Source: Acidimicrobiia bacterium
GTDB taxonomy: Bacteria; Acidobacteriota; Vicinamibacteria; Vicinamibacterales; SCN-69-37
NCBI GenBank assembly: GCA_016871335.1
Contig: VFZF01000005.1
Span: forward strand, 116,547 to 180,546
Direction of reading: 5' to 3'
DNA length: 64,000 nucleotides
Shown: positions 17,279-26,786 of the stretch, in pieces
How the letters are laid out: each line of letters begins with the position of its first letter
How positions within the stretch are numbered: the stretch's first letter is position 1
Notes under the pieces: generated by a model
Databases searched by the model: none
What the model was told of the DNA's origin: nothing
Seen by the model: the letters and a program-made list of their open reading frames with translations, nothing else
Translations under genes and position numbers: made by a program

Positions 17279-20278
17279 ATGCCCTGCTCTGCCCTGTCCA
17301 GGCGACGTGTCCGTCTTGCGGCGTGTGCTCTCGTGCTCGGCACACTCGCTGTCTCTGTTCCTGCAACGTCGGTATCACTCTCCGCGCAGGCGGCCGCCGG
17401 TGGCGACCCGCTGATTCAGGATCTGCGCTGGCGCAACATCGGCAACGCCAACCTGATCGGCCGCATCTCGGCGGTCGACGCCCTCGACAATGACTGGTCA
17501 CACGTGATCACGGGATCGGCGTCAGGCGGAGTGTTCAAGTCGACGAACGGCGGCATCAGCTGGACGCCCATCTTCGACCAGTACGGCGCCGCGTCGATCG
17601 GCGACGTGAAGATCAACCAGGTCAACCCCGACATCCTCTGGGTGGGCACGGGCGAGGAATGCGGCCGCAACTCCGCGGCCTGGGGCGACGGTGTCTACAA
17701 GTCAACGGACGGCGGCGTCACTTTCCAGAACGTCGGTCTGCAGGACACGTTCAACATCGGCAAGATTGCGCTGCACCCAAAGGACGTCAATACGGTGTAC
17801 GTCGCCGCCATCGGCAACATCTACGGTCCGGTGGGTTCGCGCGGCCTGTTCAAAACGACCGACGGCGGCAGGAACTGGACCAAGCTGACCGAAGGACTGC
17901 CCAACGACCCGCAGACCGGCGCGATCGATCTCGTGATGGACCCAACCAACCCGGACGTCCTCTACGTCTCGTTCTGGCAGCGCATCCGGTATCCGTGGCG
18001 TCTGAACAGCGGTGGCCCGAACAGCGGCATCTTCAAGAGCACCAACGGCGGCCGGACGTGGCGCAAGCTCACCAACACGCTGCCGGTCGGTGACATGGGC
18101 AAAATCGGCCTGGCGATCGCACGGTCGAACCCGAAGGTCGTCATGGCGCACATCGAACACGGCTTCCAGCCGCCGGCCATGATGCCGGCGCCCGGTCAGC
18201 CTGCGGCGGCCCAGGGCGGCGGACGCGCGGGTGGCGGCGGCAGGCCGAATCCCGAGTACACCGATATGACCAAACTCGGCGCGGGCATCTACCGCTCCGA
18301 AAACGGTGGCGACACCTGGACGTTCCTCGATCGGTACCTGTCGCGGCCCTTCTACTACAACCACATCGGCATCAGCCCGCTCGATGACAAGTACGTGTTC
18401 AGCTACAACATCGCGTACCGGCGGTCACGGGACGGCGGCAAGACGTGGACCACGGGGGGTGGCGGCAACGGCGGCCACTGCTGGCACGCGATGTGGCACG
18501 ACCCGCACAACAAGAACCGTTACTACATCGGCCACGACGGCGGCCTGAACCTCACGCATGACGACGGCGCGAACGACATCCGGTTTGAGAATCTCAACGT
18601 CACGCAGTACTACGCCATCTCGGCGGACATGCGCGAACCGTACTACATCTGCGGCGGGCTGCAGGACGCCGGCAGTTCCTGTGGTCCCTCCGCCACGCGC
18701 GCGCAGGGCATCTATCTCGATCAGTGGTTCAACATCTCGGGCGGTGACGGGTACCACACGCAACAGGACCCGACCAACTTCAGAAACATCTACTCGGAGT
18801 CCCAACCGGGCAACACGGGCGGCAACATCGGACGCTCGGATGCGCTGACGCGGCAACGCACCAACCTGCGCCCGAACAAGCAGAACATCACCAACTGGGA
18901 GGAATTCATCACTCCGGAGATGGAGAAACGGGCCGAAGACGCCAACTGGGGCGTGCAGCCCCAGATGCTCGGGGCGCTGCGCTTCAACTGGTCCACGCCG
19001 TTCATCCTGTCCCCGCACAACCCGCGCGCAATTCTCATCGGCGCCAATCACCTGATCATGTCCGTGGATGGTGGTGCGAGTTATCGCCTGATCTCCCCCG
19101 ACCTGACGCAGAACGATCCCGAGCGCACAAGCCGGCGCTCCGGCGGCCTCACGCCGGACGAGAACCCAGGCGGCGGCGCGGAATACCACGCCACCATCAT
19201 CTCGATCTCGGAGTCGCTCCTCGAACCAGGCCAGATCTGGATCGGCACCGACGACGGGAATATCCAGGTGACGCGTAATTACGGCCAGTCGTGGACCAAG
19301 GTCGGCACGGCCGGCCTGCCGGGCAACCCGCGGCCGGACATCTGGGTCAGCCGCGTCGAGGCCTCCAAGTTCCACAACGGCACGGCGTTCGCCACTGTGA
19401 CGGCTCACCGGTTTGCGAACTACAAGCCGTACGTCTACAAGACGACCGACTTTGGCAGGACCTGGACAAACATCACAAACAACCTGCCTGACGGGCATCC
19501 GATGTATGTGATCAAGCAGGACACAAAAAACCCGGATCTCCTGTTTGCGGGCTCGGAGTTCGCGGCGTTTTACTCCGTCAACGGCGGCCAGTCGTGGCAG
19601 CGCTTGAACAGCAACCTGCCGACGGTGGCCGTGCACGACCTGCTGATTCATCCGCGCGACGGCGACCTGATTGCCGGCACCCACGGCCGCGGCATCTGGA
19701 TCATGGATGACATCACGCCGCTGCAGCAGATGACCCCGGCCGTCCGCACAGCACCGGCGCACCTGTTCGACAGCCGGATCGCGACGCAGTGGCTCAGCAT
19801 CCAGCCGCAGCACAACGGCGGCGAGATTGCGTTCATCGGCCAGAACCCGACTCGCAACGCCGTGATCAGTTATCACCTCAGTCCGCAGATCACCGGAGAG
19901 GTACGCGTGGAAGTCGCGGATGTGACCGGTCGCAACACATGCTCGGCGTCATTCCCGGCCCGCGCGGGCATCACCCGTGTCGAGTGGGCGATGCGATGGA
20001 ATACTCCGGCCGATGGCGCGGCCCCTCAAGCCGCCCGCGGGGGTGGCGGGGGTGGCGGCCGTGGTGGCGGGGCTCCAGCGGCCTGCCTCATCGCCGGCAA
20101 TCAGGCCGCCGCACCCGGTGGCCGTGGTGGCGGCGGCGGTGGGGGCGGTGGTCGAGGTGGGGGTGGCGGCGGCCTGGTCGAACCCGGCAACTACCGTGTC
20201 ACCCTGACGGCCGGTGGACAGACCTATGTGAACAGCATCACGGTCAGACGCGACCCGATGCTGGACGAAATTAGATAG
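17279..20278 (+). CDS. Exported sortilin/VPS10-like beta-propeller protein
   Basis: A 999-residue exported protein. After a signal peptide (about residues 1-35) come many BNR/VPS10-type blades with the Asp-box pattern S-x-D-x-G-x-T-W ([65 protein letters not shown]). It belongs to the large 'glycosyl hydrolase' labelled propellers of Acidobacteria, most without proven enzymatic activity. Residues about 900-950 are a Gly/Arg-rich spacer, then a short beta domain ([19 protein letters not shown]). ATG 17279 or TTG 17270 could start it; ribosome site GGAGG is at 17260. Confidence 0.9.
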   Translation: MPCSALSRRRVRLAACALVLGTLAVSVPATSVSLSAQAAAGGDPLIQDLRWRNIGNANLIGRISAVDALDNDWSHVITGSASGGVFKSTNGGISWTPIFDQYGAASIGDVKINQVNPDILWVGTGEECGRNSAAWGDGVYKSTDGGVTFQNVGLQDTFNIGKIALHPKDVNTVYVAAIGNIYGPVGSRGLFKTTDGGRNWTKLTEGLPNDPQTGAIDLVMDPTNPDVLYVSFWQRIRYPWRLNSGGPNSGIFKSTNGGRTWRKLTNTLPVGDMGKIGLAIARSNPKVVMAHIEHGFQPPAMMPAPGQPAAAQGGGRAGGGGRPNPEYTDMTKLGAGIYRSENGGDTWTFLDRYLSRPFYYNHIGISPLDDKYVFSYNIAYRRSRDGGKTWTTGGGGNGGHCWHAMWHDPHNKNRYYIGHDGGLNLTHDDGANDIRFENLNVTQYYAISADMREPYYICGGLQDAGSSCGPSATRAQGIYLDQWFNISGGDGYHTQQDPTNFRNIYSESQPGNTGGNIGRSDALTRQRTNLRPNKQNITNWEEFITPEMEKRAEDANWGVQPQMLGALRFNWSTPFILSPHNPRAILIGANHLIMSVDGGASYRLISPDLTQNDPERTSRRSGGLTPDENPGGGAEYHATIISISESLLEPGQIWIGTDDGNIQVTRNYGQSWTKVGTAGLPGNPRPDIWVSRVEASKFHNGTAFATVTAHRFANYKPYVYKTTDFGRTWTNITNNLPDGHPMYVIKQDTKNPDLLFAGSEFAAFYSVNGGQSWQRLNSNLPTVAVHDLLIHPRDGDLIAGTHGRGIWIMDDITPLQQMTPAVRTAPAHLFDSRIATQWLSIQPQHNGGEIAFIGQNPTRNAVISYHLSPQITGEVRVEVADVTGRNTCSASFPARAGITRVEWAMRWNTPADGAAPQAARGGGGGGGRGGGAPAACLIAGNQAAAPGGRGGGGGGGGGRGGGGGGLVEPGNYRVTLTAGGQTYVNSITVRRDPMLDEIR

Positions 20279-20285
20279 CTTGGCA

Positions 20286-20347
20286 GATGGGCACGTGGGT
20301 GGATGGGCAGATGAGCGCTCATCCGCCCACCTGCCCACCTGCCCAGT
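20286..20347. repeat. GTGGGTGGATGGGCAG inverted repeat between convergent genes
   Basis: A palindromic centre ATGAGCGCTCAT (20311-20322) is flanked by purine-rich GGGTGGATGGGCAG-like sequence on the left and CCGCCCACCTGCCC-like sequence on the right. It can fold into one long imperfect hairpin and probably serves as a terminator for both sides. Confidence 0.6.
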
Positions 20348-20350
20348 TGC

Positions 20351-20503
20351 CTAGTCGCCCATCTTCTTGATGGCGCAATGATCGCACCCGGGCGACGCGC
20401 TTGGTGCACCGTCACGCCAGTGTCCCAGCGTGCGCCACACAACCGTGACGGCTGCGGCGAGCGCCACGAGAGTCACGACCGTGTCCTGCCAGGTGGCAAA
20501 CAT
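20351..20503 (-). CDS. FeoB-associated small Cys-containing membrane protein
   Basis: A 50-residue protein with a single membrane segment (TVVTLVALAAAVTVVWRTLG) and a C-terminal GCDHCAIKKMGD, matching the FeoB-associated Cys-rich membrane protein family. The ATG overlaps the feoB stop by one base (TGATG). It is last in the feoA-feoB operon and may help iron handling on the cytoplasmic face; this role is inferred from context. Confidence 0.8.
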   Translation of the reverse strand: MFATWQDTVVTLVALAAAVTVVWRTLGHWRDGAPSASPGCDHCAIKKMGD

Positions 20504-22449
20504 CACGACACCCCGAACAGTCTGAGGCCCTGATAGGCGACCAGCGCCGTGACATAGGCGAGCGTGGTCATGTACGCCAGCTGAATGCCGGCGTACTTGA
20601 GTTTCCCGGTTTCCTTGCGCGTCACCGCCAGCGTCGGCAGGCACTGCATCGCCAGCACAAAAAAGATCAGCGCGCTCGCCGCCGTCGCCGGCGTGAACAC
20701 GAGTGATCCGTCATCACGCGTCATCGTGCGGATGCGATCCATCACGCCCTCGTCGGGCTCGGCCTCGGCTCCCCCGCCGACCAGCACTGACAATGTGGAC
20801 ACAAACACCTCGCGCGCGAGGAAACTCGTCAGCACACCAACCGTCAACTGCCAGTCGTACCCCAGCGGCGCAAACACCGGCTGAATGGCCCGTCCCAGTT
20901 GTCCGGCATAACTGCCCGCCTGCTCAGCTCTGGCGTGCAGCACATCGGCTTCCGCCTCGAGCCCCTGCGTGCGCATCGACACGACCTCGGCCGAGGGCTC
21001 CACCTTCGGATACGCGCTGAGCCACCACATGACGATGCAGATGGCGACGATCACGGTGCCGGCTGTCTGGAGGAAGGCCAGCCCCTGATCGCGGGCCGTG
21101 AAGAAGGCGTTGGCCAGCGACGGACGTTTGAAGGTCGGCAGTTCGAGCACCATGGCCCGCGGGCGGCCCTTCAAGCCGGTGCGGCTGAACAACCACGCGC
21201 TGAAAAAGGCCGCCGCCGATCCCAGCAGATAACACCCGGCGAACGCCAGACCCGCCAGCGCCGGACGCTCCGCAAACAGCAGCGTCGTCAACAACACGTA
21301 CACCGGGAGACGCGCCGAACAACTCATGAAGGGCGCGATGAGAATCGTGGCGAGGCGGTCGCGGCGATCCGGAATGAGCCGCGTGCTCATGATGGCCGGC
21401 AGCGCGCAGGCATGGGCGGTGAGCAGCGGCACAAACGCATGACCGGGGAGCCCGAAGCGACGGAAGATCCGATCGTTCACAAACGCCGCGCGCGCGAGAT
21501 AACCCGTGTCCTCGAGCAGGCTGATCATGAAGAACAGCAGACAGATCTGCGGCAGAAACACGACCGTGCCCGCAATGCCGCCGATGACGCCGTCGGTCAG
21601 CAGATCACGAATGGGCCCCTCGGCCATCATCGCACTCACACCCGCGCCGAGCGAGGCGAAGGTCAGCTCGATGAGGTCCATCGGGATGGTGGCGAGGGCA
21701 AAAAGCGTCCAGAACAACGCGCCCATCACGCCGAGAAACACCAGCGTGCCGCTCACCGGATGGGTCAGGACGCGATCGATCCGTTCGGTCCGGGCATCCA
21801 GCGCCGCCGCAGGGGCCCCACCCGGATACGCGTCGGCCAGTACCCCTTCGGCCCACGTGGTGAACGCCTCGATCGACGGTCCCCCGATGGAGGCCGGACC
21901 GTCAGGTCCCGCAGCCGGCAGATCCGCCGGACGCACCTGCTCGCCGGCAGCCGGCAACGCCGCGACCGCCGCACGCAGCGCGTCGAGTCCAACGCCCTTC
22001 GACGCGACCATGGGAATCACCGGCACCCCGAGTCGCCGGGAGAGCGCCGCAACATCCAGACGCTGACCCAGCCGCTCGGCCAGATCCACCATGTTCAGCA
22101 CGACGACCACGGGTTCGTCGAACGTGAGTACTTCGCCGACGAGCACGAGATTGCGGAAGAGATTGGCGGCGTCAACGATGGCGATGACGGCTCCGGGACG
22201 CGCGACACCTTCGCCCCGCAGCACATCGCGCACGATCACCGACTCGGGTGTGTGCCCGTCGAGCGAATACAACCCAGGCAGGTCGATGACATCAATCGGG
22301 TGCTCCCCAACCATCGTCCGCCCCACACGCATAGCGGTGGTGGTGCCGGGAAAATTGGAGGTCTTGGCCCGGGCGCCGGAGAGTTTGTTGAAGAGGGTGG
22401 TCTTACCGGTGTTGGGATTCCCGATCAGCGCCACGGATGACGCGGGCAT
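20503..22449 (-). CDS. feoB: Ferrous iron transporter B
   Basis: A 648-residue inner-membrane Fe(II) importer. The N-terminal G domain has ALIGNPNTGKTTLFNKLSG (G1), DLPGLYSLDGHTPE (G3 region) and VVVLNMVDLAE (G4). Two Gate motifs occupy the membrane part, including the paired CSARLPVYVLL region. ATG 22449 gives a normal N-terminus close to G1; a GTG at 22458, overlapping the feoA stop by 8 bp, is the alternative. It overlaps the small Cys protein by one base. Confidence 0.95.
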   Translation of the reverse strand: MPASSVALIGNPNTGKTTLFNKLSGARAKTSNFPGTTTAMRVGRTMVGEHPIDVIDLPGLYSLDGHTPESVIVRDVLRGEGVARPGAVIAIVDAANLFRNLVLVGEVLTFDEPVVVVLNMVDLAERLGQRLDVAALSRRLGVPVIPMVASKGVGLDALRAAVAALPAAGEQVRPADLPAAGPDGPASIGGPSIEAFTTWAEGVLADAYPGGAPAAALDARTERIDRVLTHPVSGTLVFLGVMGALFWTLFALATIPMDLIELTFASLGAGVSAMMAEGPIRDLLTDGVIGGIAGTVVFLPQICLLFFMISLLEDTGYLARAAFVNDRIFRRFGLPGHAFVPLLTAHACALPAIMSTRLIPDRRDRLATILIAPFMSCSARLPVYVLLTTLLFAERPALAGLAFAGCYLLGSAAAFFSAWLFSRTGLKGRPRAMVLELPTFKRPSLANAFFTARDQGLAFLQTAGTVIVAICIVMWWLSAYPKVEPSAEVVSMRTQGLEAEADVLHARAEQAGSYAGQLGRAIQPVFAPLGYDWQLTVGVLTSFLAREVFVSTLSVLVGGGAEAEPDEGVMDRIRTMTRDDGSLVFTPATAASALIFFVLAMQCLPTLAVTRKETGKLKYAGIQLAYMTTLAYVTALVAYQGLRLFGVS

Positions 22450-22450
22450 C

Positions 22451-22690
22451 TCAGACACCCGACGTCAGCGGCACCACCATGATGCGCCGCGCGACCTCCT
22501 GAGAAATGCCGATGCGGGTTGAGCGAACCTGCACAATGCAGGGCTCTCCCTTCTTGCAGAGGCGCAGCTGGCACTCGGTGGTCAGTCCGAGGGAACGCAA
22601 CTGGTGACACGCCTCGGGATCGAGATCCGTCCCGTGGAATCGCGCCAGGGCGCCGACGGTCAGCTGTTCAAGCGACACAGGTAACGACAC
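22451..22690 (-). CDS. feoA: Ferrous iron transport protein A
   Basis: A 79-residue SH3-like protein (LEQLTVGALARFHGTDLDPE, LRSLGLTTECQLRLCKKGEP, then RIGISQEVARRIMVVPL) of the FeoA family, required for FeoB activity. It starts with GTG (22690). The leader carries a dyad (22707-22727) that may bind an iron-responsive regulator. Confidence 0.9.
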   Translation of the reverse strand: MSLPVSLEQLTVGALARFHGTDLDPEACHQLRSLGLTTECQLRLCKKGEPCIVQVRSTRIGISQEVARRIMVVPLTSGV

Positions 22691-22706
22691 ATCAAAATCC
22701 TATCAC

Positions 22707-22727
22707 CTGAGATGAGACGATTCTCAG
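22707..22727 (-). promoter_or_regulatory. Candidate iron-responsive operator upstream of feoA
   Basis: CTGAGA (22707-22712) and TCTCAG (22722-22727) form an imperfect 21-bp dyad with a 9-nt centre, 17 bp before the feoA start. A TATAAA box for the minus strand lies just upstream (about 22730-22735), so binding here would block initiation. The size suits a Fur- or DtxR-type site; the identity is a guess. Confidence 0.4.
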
Positions 22728-22755
22728 TTTTTATAGGACTTTTTTAGTCGGATTA

Positions 22756-23658
22756 CTACCTCAAGCGTCGGATTGCGCCGGTTTCGACGTCGGCGATGTA
22801 GATCTGTCGGCTTTGGGTGGCGGCCTGAGCCTCGTCGGCGGCCTGTTCGGGCACATGCACAAAGAGGAGGGATCGGCCGTCCGGGGACCAGCGGGGGTCA
22901 ATGGCGCTGCCGGCTGACATGCGGACGACCTGGCGCTGGCCCGAGCCGTCGGCCTGCATCACGTAGACCGCCGTCGGCCCGCCGCGCCAACTCATGAACG
23001 CCAACCGGGTGCCATCCGGCGACCATGTCGGGTACATGCCGTTGTCGGGCGCCGTGGTCAGCCCCTGGATGCCCCGTGTCACCAGATCCATCACGTGCAC
23101 ATCGTTCCACCGATGGAACGCGATGCGTGTGCCGTCGGGCGAGAACTGCGGAAACCAGTCGGTCTCCCCGTCGGTCAACCGCTCAAGTTCCGTCCCGTCC
23201 GCCCGCATCCAATACAGATTGAACTCCTTGCCGTCGCGGTCGGACATGAACGCGATGCGCGCGCCATCAAGCGACCACGCGGGACCGACGTCACGCCTCG
23301 GATGGTCGGTCAGGCGCCGAACGTTCGAACCGTCGGCCTGCATGACATACACGTCAAAGTTGCCGTCGACCGTGTGCGATTCAAATGCGATCTGCGTGCC
23401 GTCAGGCGACCACGCCGGATACCCTTCGGCCACGGGGGTGTTGGTCAACTGGCGCAACCCGGTGCCGTCCGCCTTCAACACAAAGAGGTCGGCGGGTTGC
23501 CCGCCGACCTCCGAATAAAACGCGATCTGATTGCCGTCCGGCGACCACGCCGGTGCACCGTCACGGACTGGCGCTGGGGCTGTGCCGGCGCATCCCGCCG
23601 CCAACAGCGCTCCCGCACCGATGAACCGATGCACCGATGCACCGATGAACCCGTTCAT
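22756..23658 (-). CDS. TolB-like (PD40) beta-propeller lipoprotein
   Basis: A 300-residue protein with a lipoprotein signal (LLAAGC lipobox at about residues 18-23) followed by six blades with PAWSPDGNQIAF, YPAWSPDGTQIAFESH, PQFSPDGTRIAF, YPTWSPDGTRLAFMS and similar repeats: a TolB/PD40 propeller on the periplasmic side. Its start codon overlaps the peptidase stop (ATGA). The first 15 residues (MNGFIGASVHRFIGA) are encoded by the GTTCATCGG repeat family at 23617-23659, so the signal peptide is partly built from a repeat. Confidence 0.85.
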   Translation of the reverse strand: MNGFIGASVHRFIGAGALLAAGCAGTAPAPVRDGAPAWSPDGNQIAFYSEVGGQPADLFVLKADGTGLRQLTNTPVAEGYPAWSPDGTQIAFESHTVDGNFDVYVMQADGSNVRRLTDHPRRDVGPAWSLDGARIAFMSDRDGKEFNLYWMRADGTELERLTDGETDWFPQFSPDGTRIAFHRWNDVHVMDLVTRGIQGLTTAPDNGMYPTWSPDGTRLAFMSWRGGPTAVYVMQADGSGQRQVVRMSAGSAIDPRWSPDGRSLLFVHVPEQAADEAQAATQSRQIYIADVETGAIRRLR

Positions 23659-26360
23659 CGCCGAATGGCCAACTCCCGCTGAAGCTCGAACATGTCGGTG
23701 TCGTTCGGCGCCCAGCCGAGCAGGTGTCGCGCGAAGTAGTCGGCACGAATCAGGTTCACCCAGTCACTGGCATCGGCAAACCCGTGACGTTTGCCCGGGA
23801 TGATGTGGAAGTCAAACCGCTTCCGTTCGCGAATGAGTGCATCGATCACCCGCAGGGTACCGGCAGGATGGACGTTGTTGTCCATGTCGCCGTGCATCAG
23901 GAGCAGCTTGCCTTTGAGGTTCTTCGCGATGTCCTGGTTCTTGTCGATGTCGTATTCGAACGTGATCTCGCCGTCACGTTCACGCTCCATCACGCCGTCG
24001 TGTTTTTCACTCCACCAGCGGTTGTACACGCTGTTGTCGTGGTTGCCGGCGGTGGACACGGCCACCTTGAAGAAGTCGGGGTACACAAACATCGCCGCCG
24101 TGGACATGAAGCCGCCACCCGAGTGGCCGTAGATGCCGACCAGGTTCGCATCGATCCACGGATGGCGCTTCGCCAACTGCTCCACGGCCGCCTTCTTGTC
24201 CGCCAGTCCGTAGTCGCGCAGGTTGCCGTATCCGAAGTTGTGGTACCACTTCGACCGCTGCGGATGCCCGCCGCGGTTCCCGACTTCGATCACGATGAAC
24301 CCGAACTGCGCGAGCATCACGTTCGCGCCTCGGGGCGAGAACGTCTTCGTCACGCTCTCGGTCTGCGGACCGGGATACACAAACTCGATGATCGGATACC
24401 GCTTGTTCGGATCGAAGTCGAACGGCTTGTACATCACGCCGTAGAGGTCCGTGATGCCGTCATCCGCCTTCACATGGAACGGTTCCGGGTACTTGTACCC
24501 GGCCTCAAGCAACCGCGAGACGTCGGTCGTCTCCAGCGTCATGATCTTGCCCCCCGCCGCGTCATAGAGCGTCGACTCCGGCGCACTGTCCACACGCGAC
24601 GCGTTGCTCACGATCCACAGCGCCTTGTCGTCCATACTCGCGGTGTGCGTCGCATTGCCGGGGGTCAGCAACGTGATGCCGCCCTTGTCCAGATGCGTCC
24701 GATACAGGTGCTGGTAGTACGGGTCTTCACCGGGTTCACGGCCCACCGCGTGGAAATACAACCACCGGTTTTTTTCGTCCACGGCGACGACGCCGGTCGT
24801 GACGAACTCGCCCTGCGTCAACTGGCGCAGCTGTTTGCCCGCCGCATCAAACAGGTAGTAATGCCCCCAGCCGTCCTTCTCGGACCAGTGGATGACTTCC
24901 TTCCCGCCGTTGACCAGCTGCACCGGCTGAATCTCGATGTACGTATTGGATCGTTCCTGGACGACGACGCGCGGTTCGCCCGTGGCACCATCAGCCTCAA
25001 CCACGTCGATCCGCTTGAGGTCGCGCGATGTGCGGGTGAAGAACAACTTCCCCGGATCCGCACTCAGCCATCGCGGCGTCGTATCCTGCCTCTCCCGCTG
25101 AATATTGGTCAGCGGCATCGTCAGAATGCTGAGCTGCTGATCCTTGAACGCGTCAGAGGAGAGTTTGGTCTGCTTCCGCGACGCGATCTCAAAGACGTGC
25201 AGTTCCGCCTGGGGCTGATTCGGTTCGCCGGGCATGCCGTACTTGTAGGTCTCGAGGCGCGGACGCGGATTGGCGAGGGAATTGATCACCCAGAGATCCC
25301 CGACCTTGCGCTGGTCAGTGCGCTGCAGGGAGAACCGGAGGTGGTCCTGCGACCACTGGACACCGACGGACCGCCGGCGCGGACCGATCTTGTCGTTGGC
25401 ATGCTGCTGCGCGGCCGCCGCGCCCGCCCGGCCCGTCTGGGTCTGCTGGCCACCGCCACCACCATCGTTGTCGTCGTCGTCCATGCCGGCACCCTGCTGG
25501 GTGGGCGCGTAGCCGTAGTGTTCCTCACCGTCCGTTGTCAGCTGCACTTCCACGACCGAGGGGTCGGTCGGCGTCTTCTGGGCAAGCGCGAAGTTCTTCG
25601 CGTCCATCATGAACAGGTTGTGGCCGCGTGCGAAGACGACCGTCTGCTTGTCGGGTGACACCTGCGCCCAGTTCGGCGTCGCCGGTTCGGGCTCGTACTT
25701 GTCGTTGAGCACCACCGTGCCGGTCGCGAGCTCGTATTCAAGCCACCAGGTCTTGGTCTGCGCACCACCGCCGGCACCGCCCGCGCGTCCGCCCTGCACC
25801 TGCCCGCCGCCACGGCCGCCGCGGCCGCCCTCCGTCTGCTGCTGTTGCTGGCCGCCCTGCTGCGTCTGCGTCATGCCGGTGAGTTCCTCGCCGCTCGTGC
25901 CGATGACGGTGGACTCGCGCGGCAGTGCCACGCTGAATCGGATCTTGCGGTCCTCATCGAAGAACCTGATCTGGTTGATGGGCAGATGCTGCGCGTCGTA
26001 GGGCGTGCGCAGAATCTGTGTCAGCTGCGCGGCCATCTTCGCGTTGTCCCACAGCGGTGTCTTGGCCTTCTTCGCTGGGTCGACGATCCACCACATCCGG
26101 CCGGCGGGCGTCTCGTAGACGTACCAGAAGCGATCGCTGAACTCCAGCCAGCGCGGCGCCACCGAGGTGCTGAACACGTACTTGCCGACCTGCGCCGACG
26201 TCCACCGGAACGCCAAATCGTAGTTGGGCTTCGGTAATTCGCGACCGGCCGTGGCCGTGCTGAAGGGGGTGGAAGACGACGCCGGCGTCTGCTGCTGCGC
26301 GAAGGGCGCGGCGACCGTCGTCAGGACCAGAATCAGGACCACTCGAAACACGTACTTCAT
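23655..26360 (-). CDS. Exported S9-family peptidase (dipeptidyl peptidase IV-like)
   Basis: A 901-residue exported serine peptidase. Signal peptide at residues 1-23 (VFRVVLILVLTTVAAPFAQ). The N-terminal propeller (about 40-660) has a Gln/Gly-rich insertion (about 160-200). The C-terminal peptidase domain has GIYGHSGGGFMS (nucleophile Ser747), DMDNNVHPAG (acid) and IPGKRHGFAD (His). It would release dipeptides from peptides in the periplasm. ATG 26360 has the ribosome site AAGGAG; an in-frame extension to 26474 lacks a signal peptide and overlaps a divergent gene. It continues into the TolB-like gene by ATGA. Confidence 0.93.
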   Translation of the reverse strand: MKYVFRVVLILVLTTVAAPFAQQQTPASSSTPFSTATAGRELPKPNYDLAFRWTSAQVGKYVFSTSVAPRWLEFSDRFWYVYETPAGRMWWIVDPAKKAKTPLWDNAKMAAQLTQILRTPYDAQHLPINQIRFFDEDRKIRFSVALPRESTVIGTSGEELTGMTQTQQGGQQQQQTEGGRGGRGGGQVQGGRAGGAGGGAQTKTWWLEYELATGTVVLNDKYEPEPATPNWAQVSPDKQTVVFARGHNLFMMDAKNFALAQKTPTDPSVVEVQLTTDGEEHYGYAPTQQGAGMDDDDNDGGGGGQQTQTGRAGAAAAQQHANDKIGPRRRSVGVQWSQDHLRFSLQRTDQRKVGDLWVINSLANPRPRLETYKYGMPGEPNQPQAELHVFEIASRKQTKLSSDAFKDQQLSILTMPLTNIQRERQDTTPRWLSADPGKLFFTRTSRDLKRIDVVEADGATGEPRVVVQERSNTYIEIQPVQLVNGGKEVIHWSEKDGWGHYYLFDAAGKQLRQLTQGEFVTTGVVAVDEKNRWLYFHAVGREPGEDPYYQHLYRTHLDKGGITLLTPGNATHTASMDDKALWIVSNASRVDSAPESTLYDAAGGKIMTLETTDVSRLLEAGYKYPEPFHVKADDGITDLYGVMYKPFDFDPNKRYPIIEFVYPGPQTESVTKTFSPRGANVMLAQFGFIVIEVGNRGGHPQRSKWYHNFGYGNLRDYGLADKKAAVEQLAKRHPWIDANLVGIYGHSGGGFMSTAAMFVYPDFFKVAVSTAGNHDNSVYNRWWSEKHDGVMERERDGEITFEYDIDKNQDIAKNLKGKLLLMHGDMDNNVHPAGTLRVIDALIRERKRFDFHIIPGKRHGFADASDWVNLIRADYFARHLLGWAPNDTDMFELQRELAIRR

Positions 26361-26451
26361 GAGAGACACTCCTTGGGCACGGACACTATAAGCTCGGAAC
26401 GGGGGAATCGGGGAACCGGACATCGCGCATCTCTCATCTGCCATCGGCGTC

Positions 26452-26757
26452 ATGATCATCTGGGTCGTGGTCAAAGCCGATCAGACTGTGCTGTCACGGG
26501 CACGGGAGTATCTGGACCTGATCGCCATCGGAAACACCCAAATATCGAGGTTCGCAGAGGGCCAGCGTCGCGGCACGGTCAACTTGCGGGTCGACCCGGT
26601 CGCCGATGCCGCCTCTGTCGAGTACTGCCTGCGCCGCTGCACCGAACACAACGCCGAAGTCGTGCGCTACGAATCCACCCTGGACGCATTTCTCAGGAAG
26701 CTCGACGCGCAGTCAGACGTGCCGGCACGGAGGAAGGCTCCGTGCCTCCTGTTATAG
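26452..26757 (+). CDS. Hypothetical protein, 101 aa
   Basis: A small soluble protein (MIIWVVVKADQTVLSRAREY...). Predicted pattern is beta-alpha-beta with a C-terminal Arg/Lys-rich tail. No family recognised. Codon usage is GC-rich at third positions like its neighbours, which supports coding, and its last codons form a hairpin (26724-26746). It is divergent from the S9 peptidase and directly upstream of the VWFA gene. Confidence 0.5.
   Translation: MIIWVVVKADQTVLSRAREYLDLIAIGNTQISRFAEGQRRGTVNLRVDPVADAASVEYCLRRCTEHNAEVVRYESTLDAFLRKLDAQSDVPARRKAPCLLL
26724..26746 (+). terminator. Hairpin at the end of the 101-aa gene
   Basis: GGCACGGAG (26724-26732) and CTCCGTGCC (26738-26746) form a perfect 9-bp stem with loop GAAGG, followed by TCCTGTTAT. 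It lies inside the last codons, 40 bp before the VWFA start. It may attenuate read-through; the T-run is weak. Confidence 0.45.
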
Positions 26758-26786
26758 TGCCCGTGCCAGCGTCCATCAGAGGGATC

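Noticed and set aside
16291..17343. N-terminal extension of the metalloprotease frame
   Set aside because: It runs antisense through rdgB and over a small membrane protein gene. ATG 16290 has the ribosome site and signal peptide.
18425..19876. Minus-strand frame of 483 codons
   Set aside because: Antisense shadow of the sortilin-like propeller gene, whose Asp-box repeats are clear.
20899..22440. Plus-strand frame of 513 codons
   Set aside because: Antisense of feoB. Composition is Arg/His/Gln-rich without family motif.
23724..25658. Plus-strand frame of 644 codons
   Set aside because: Antisense of the S9 peptidase, whose catalytic residues are present.
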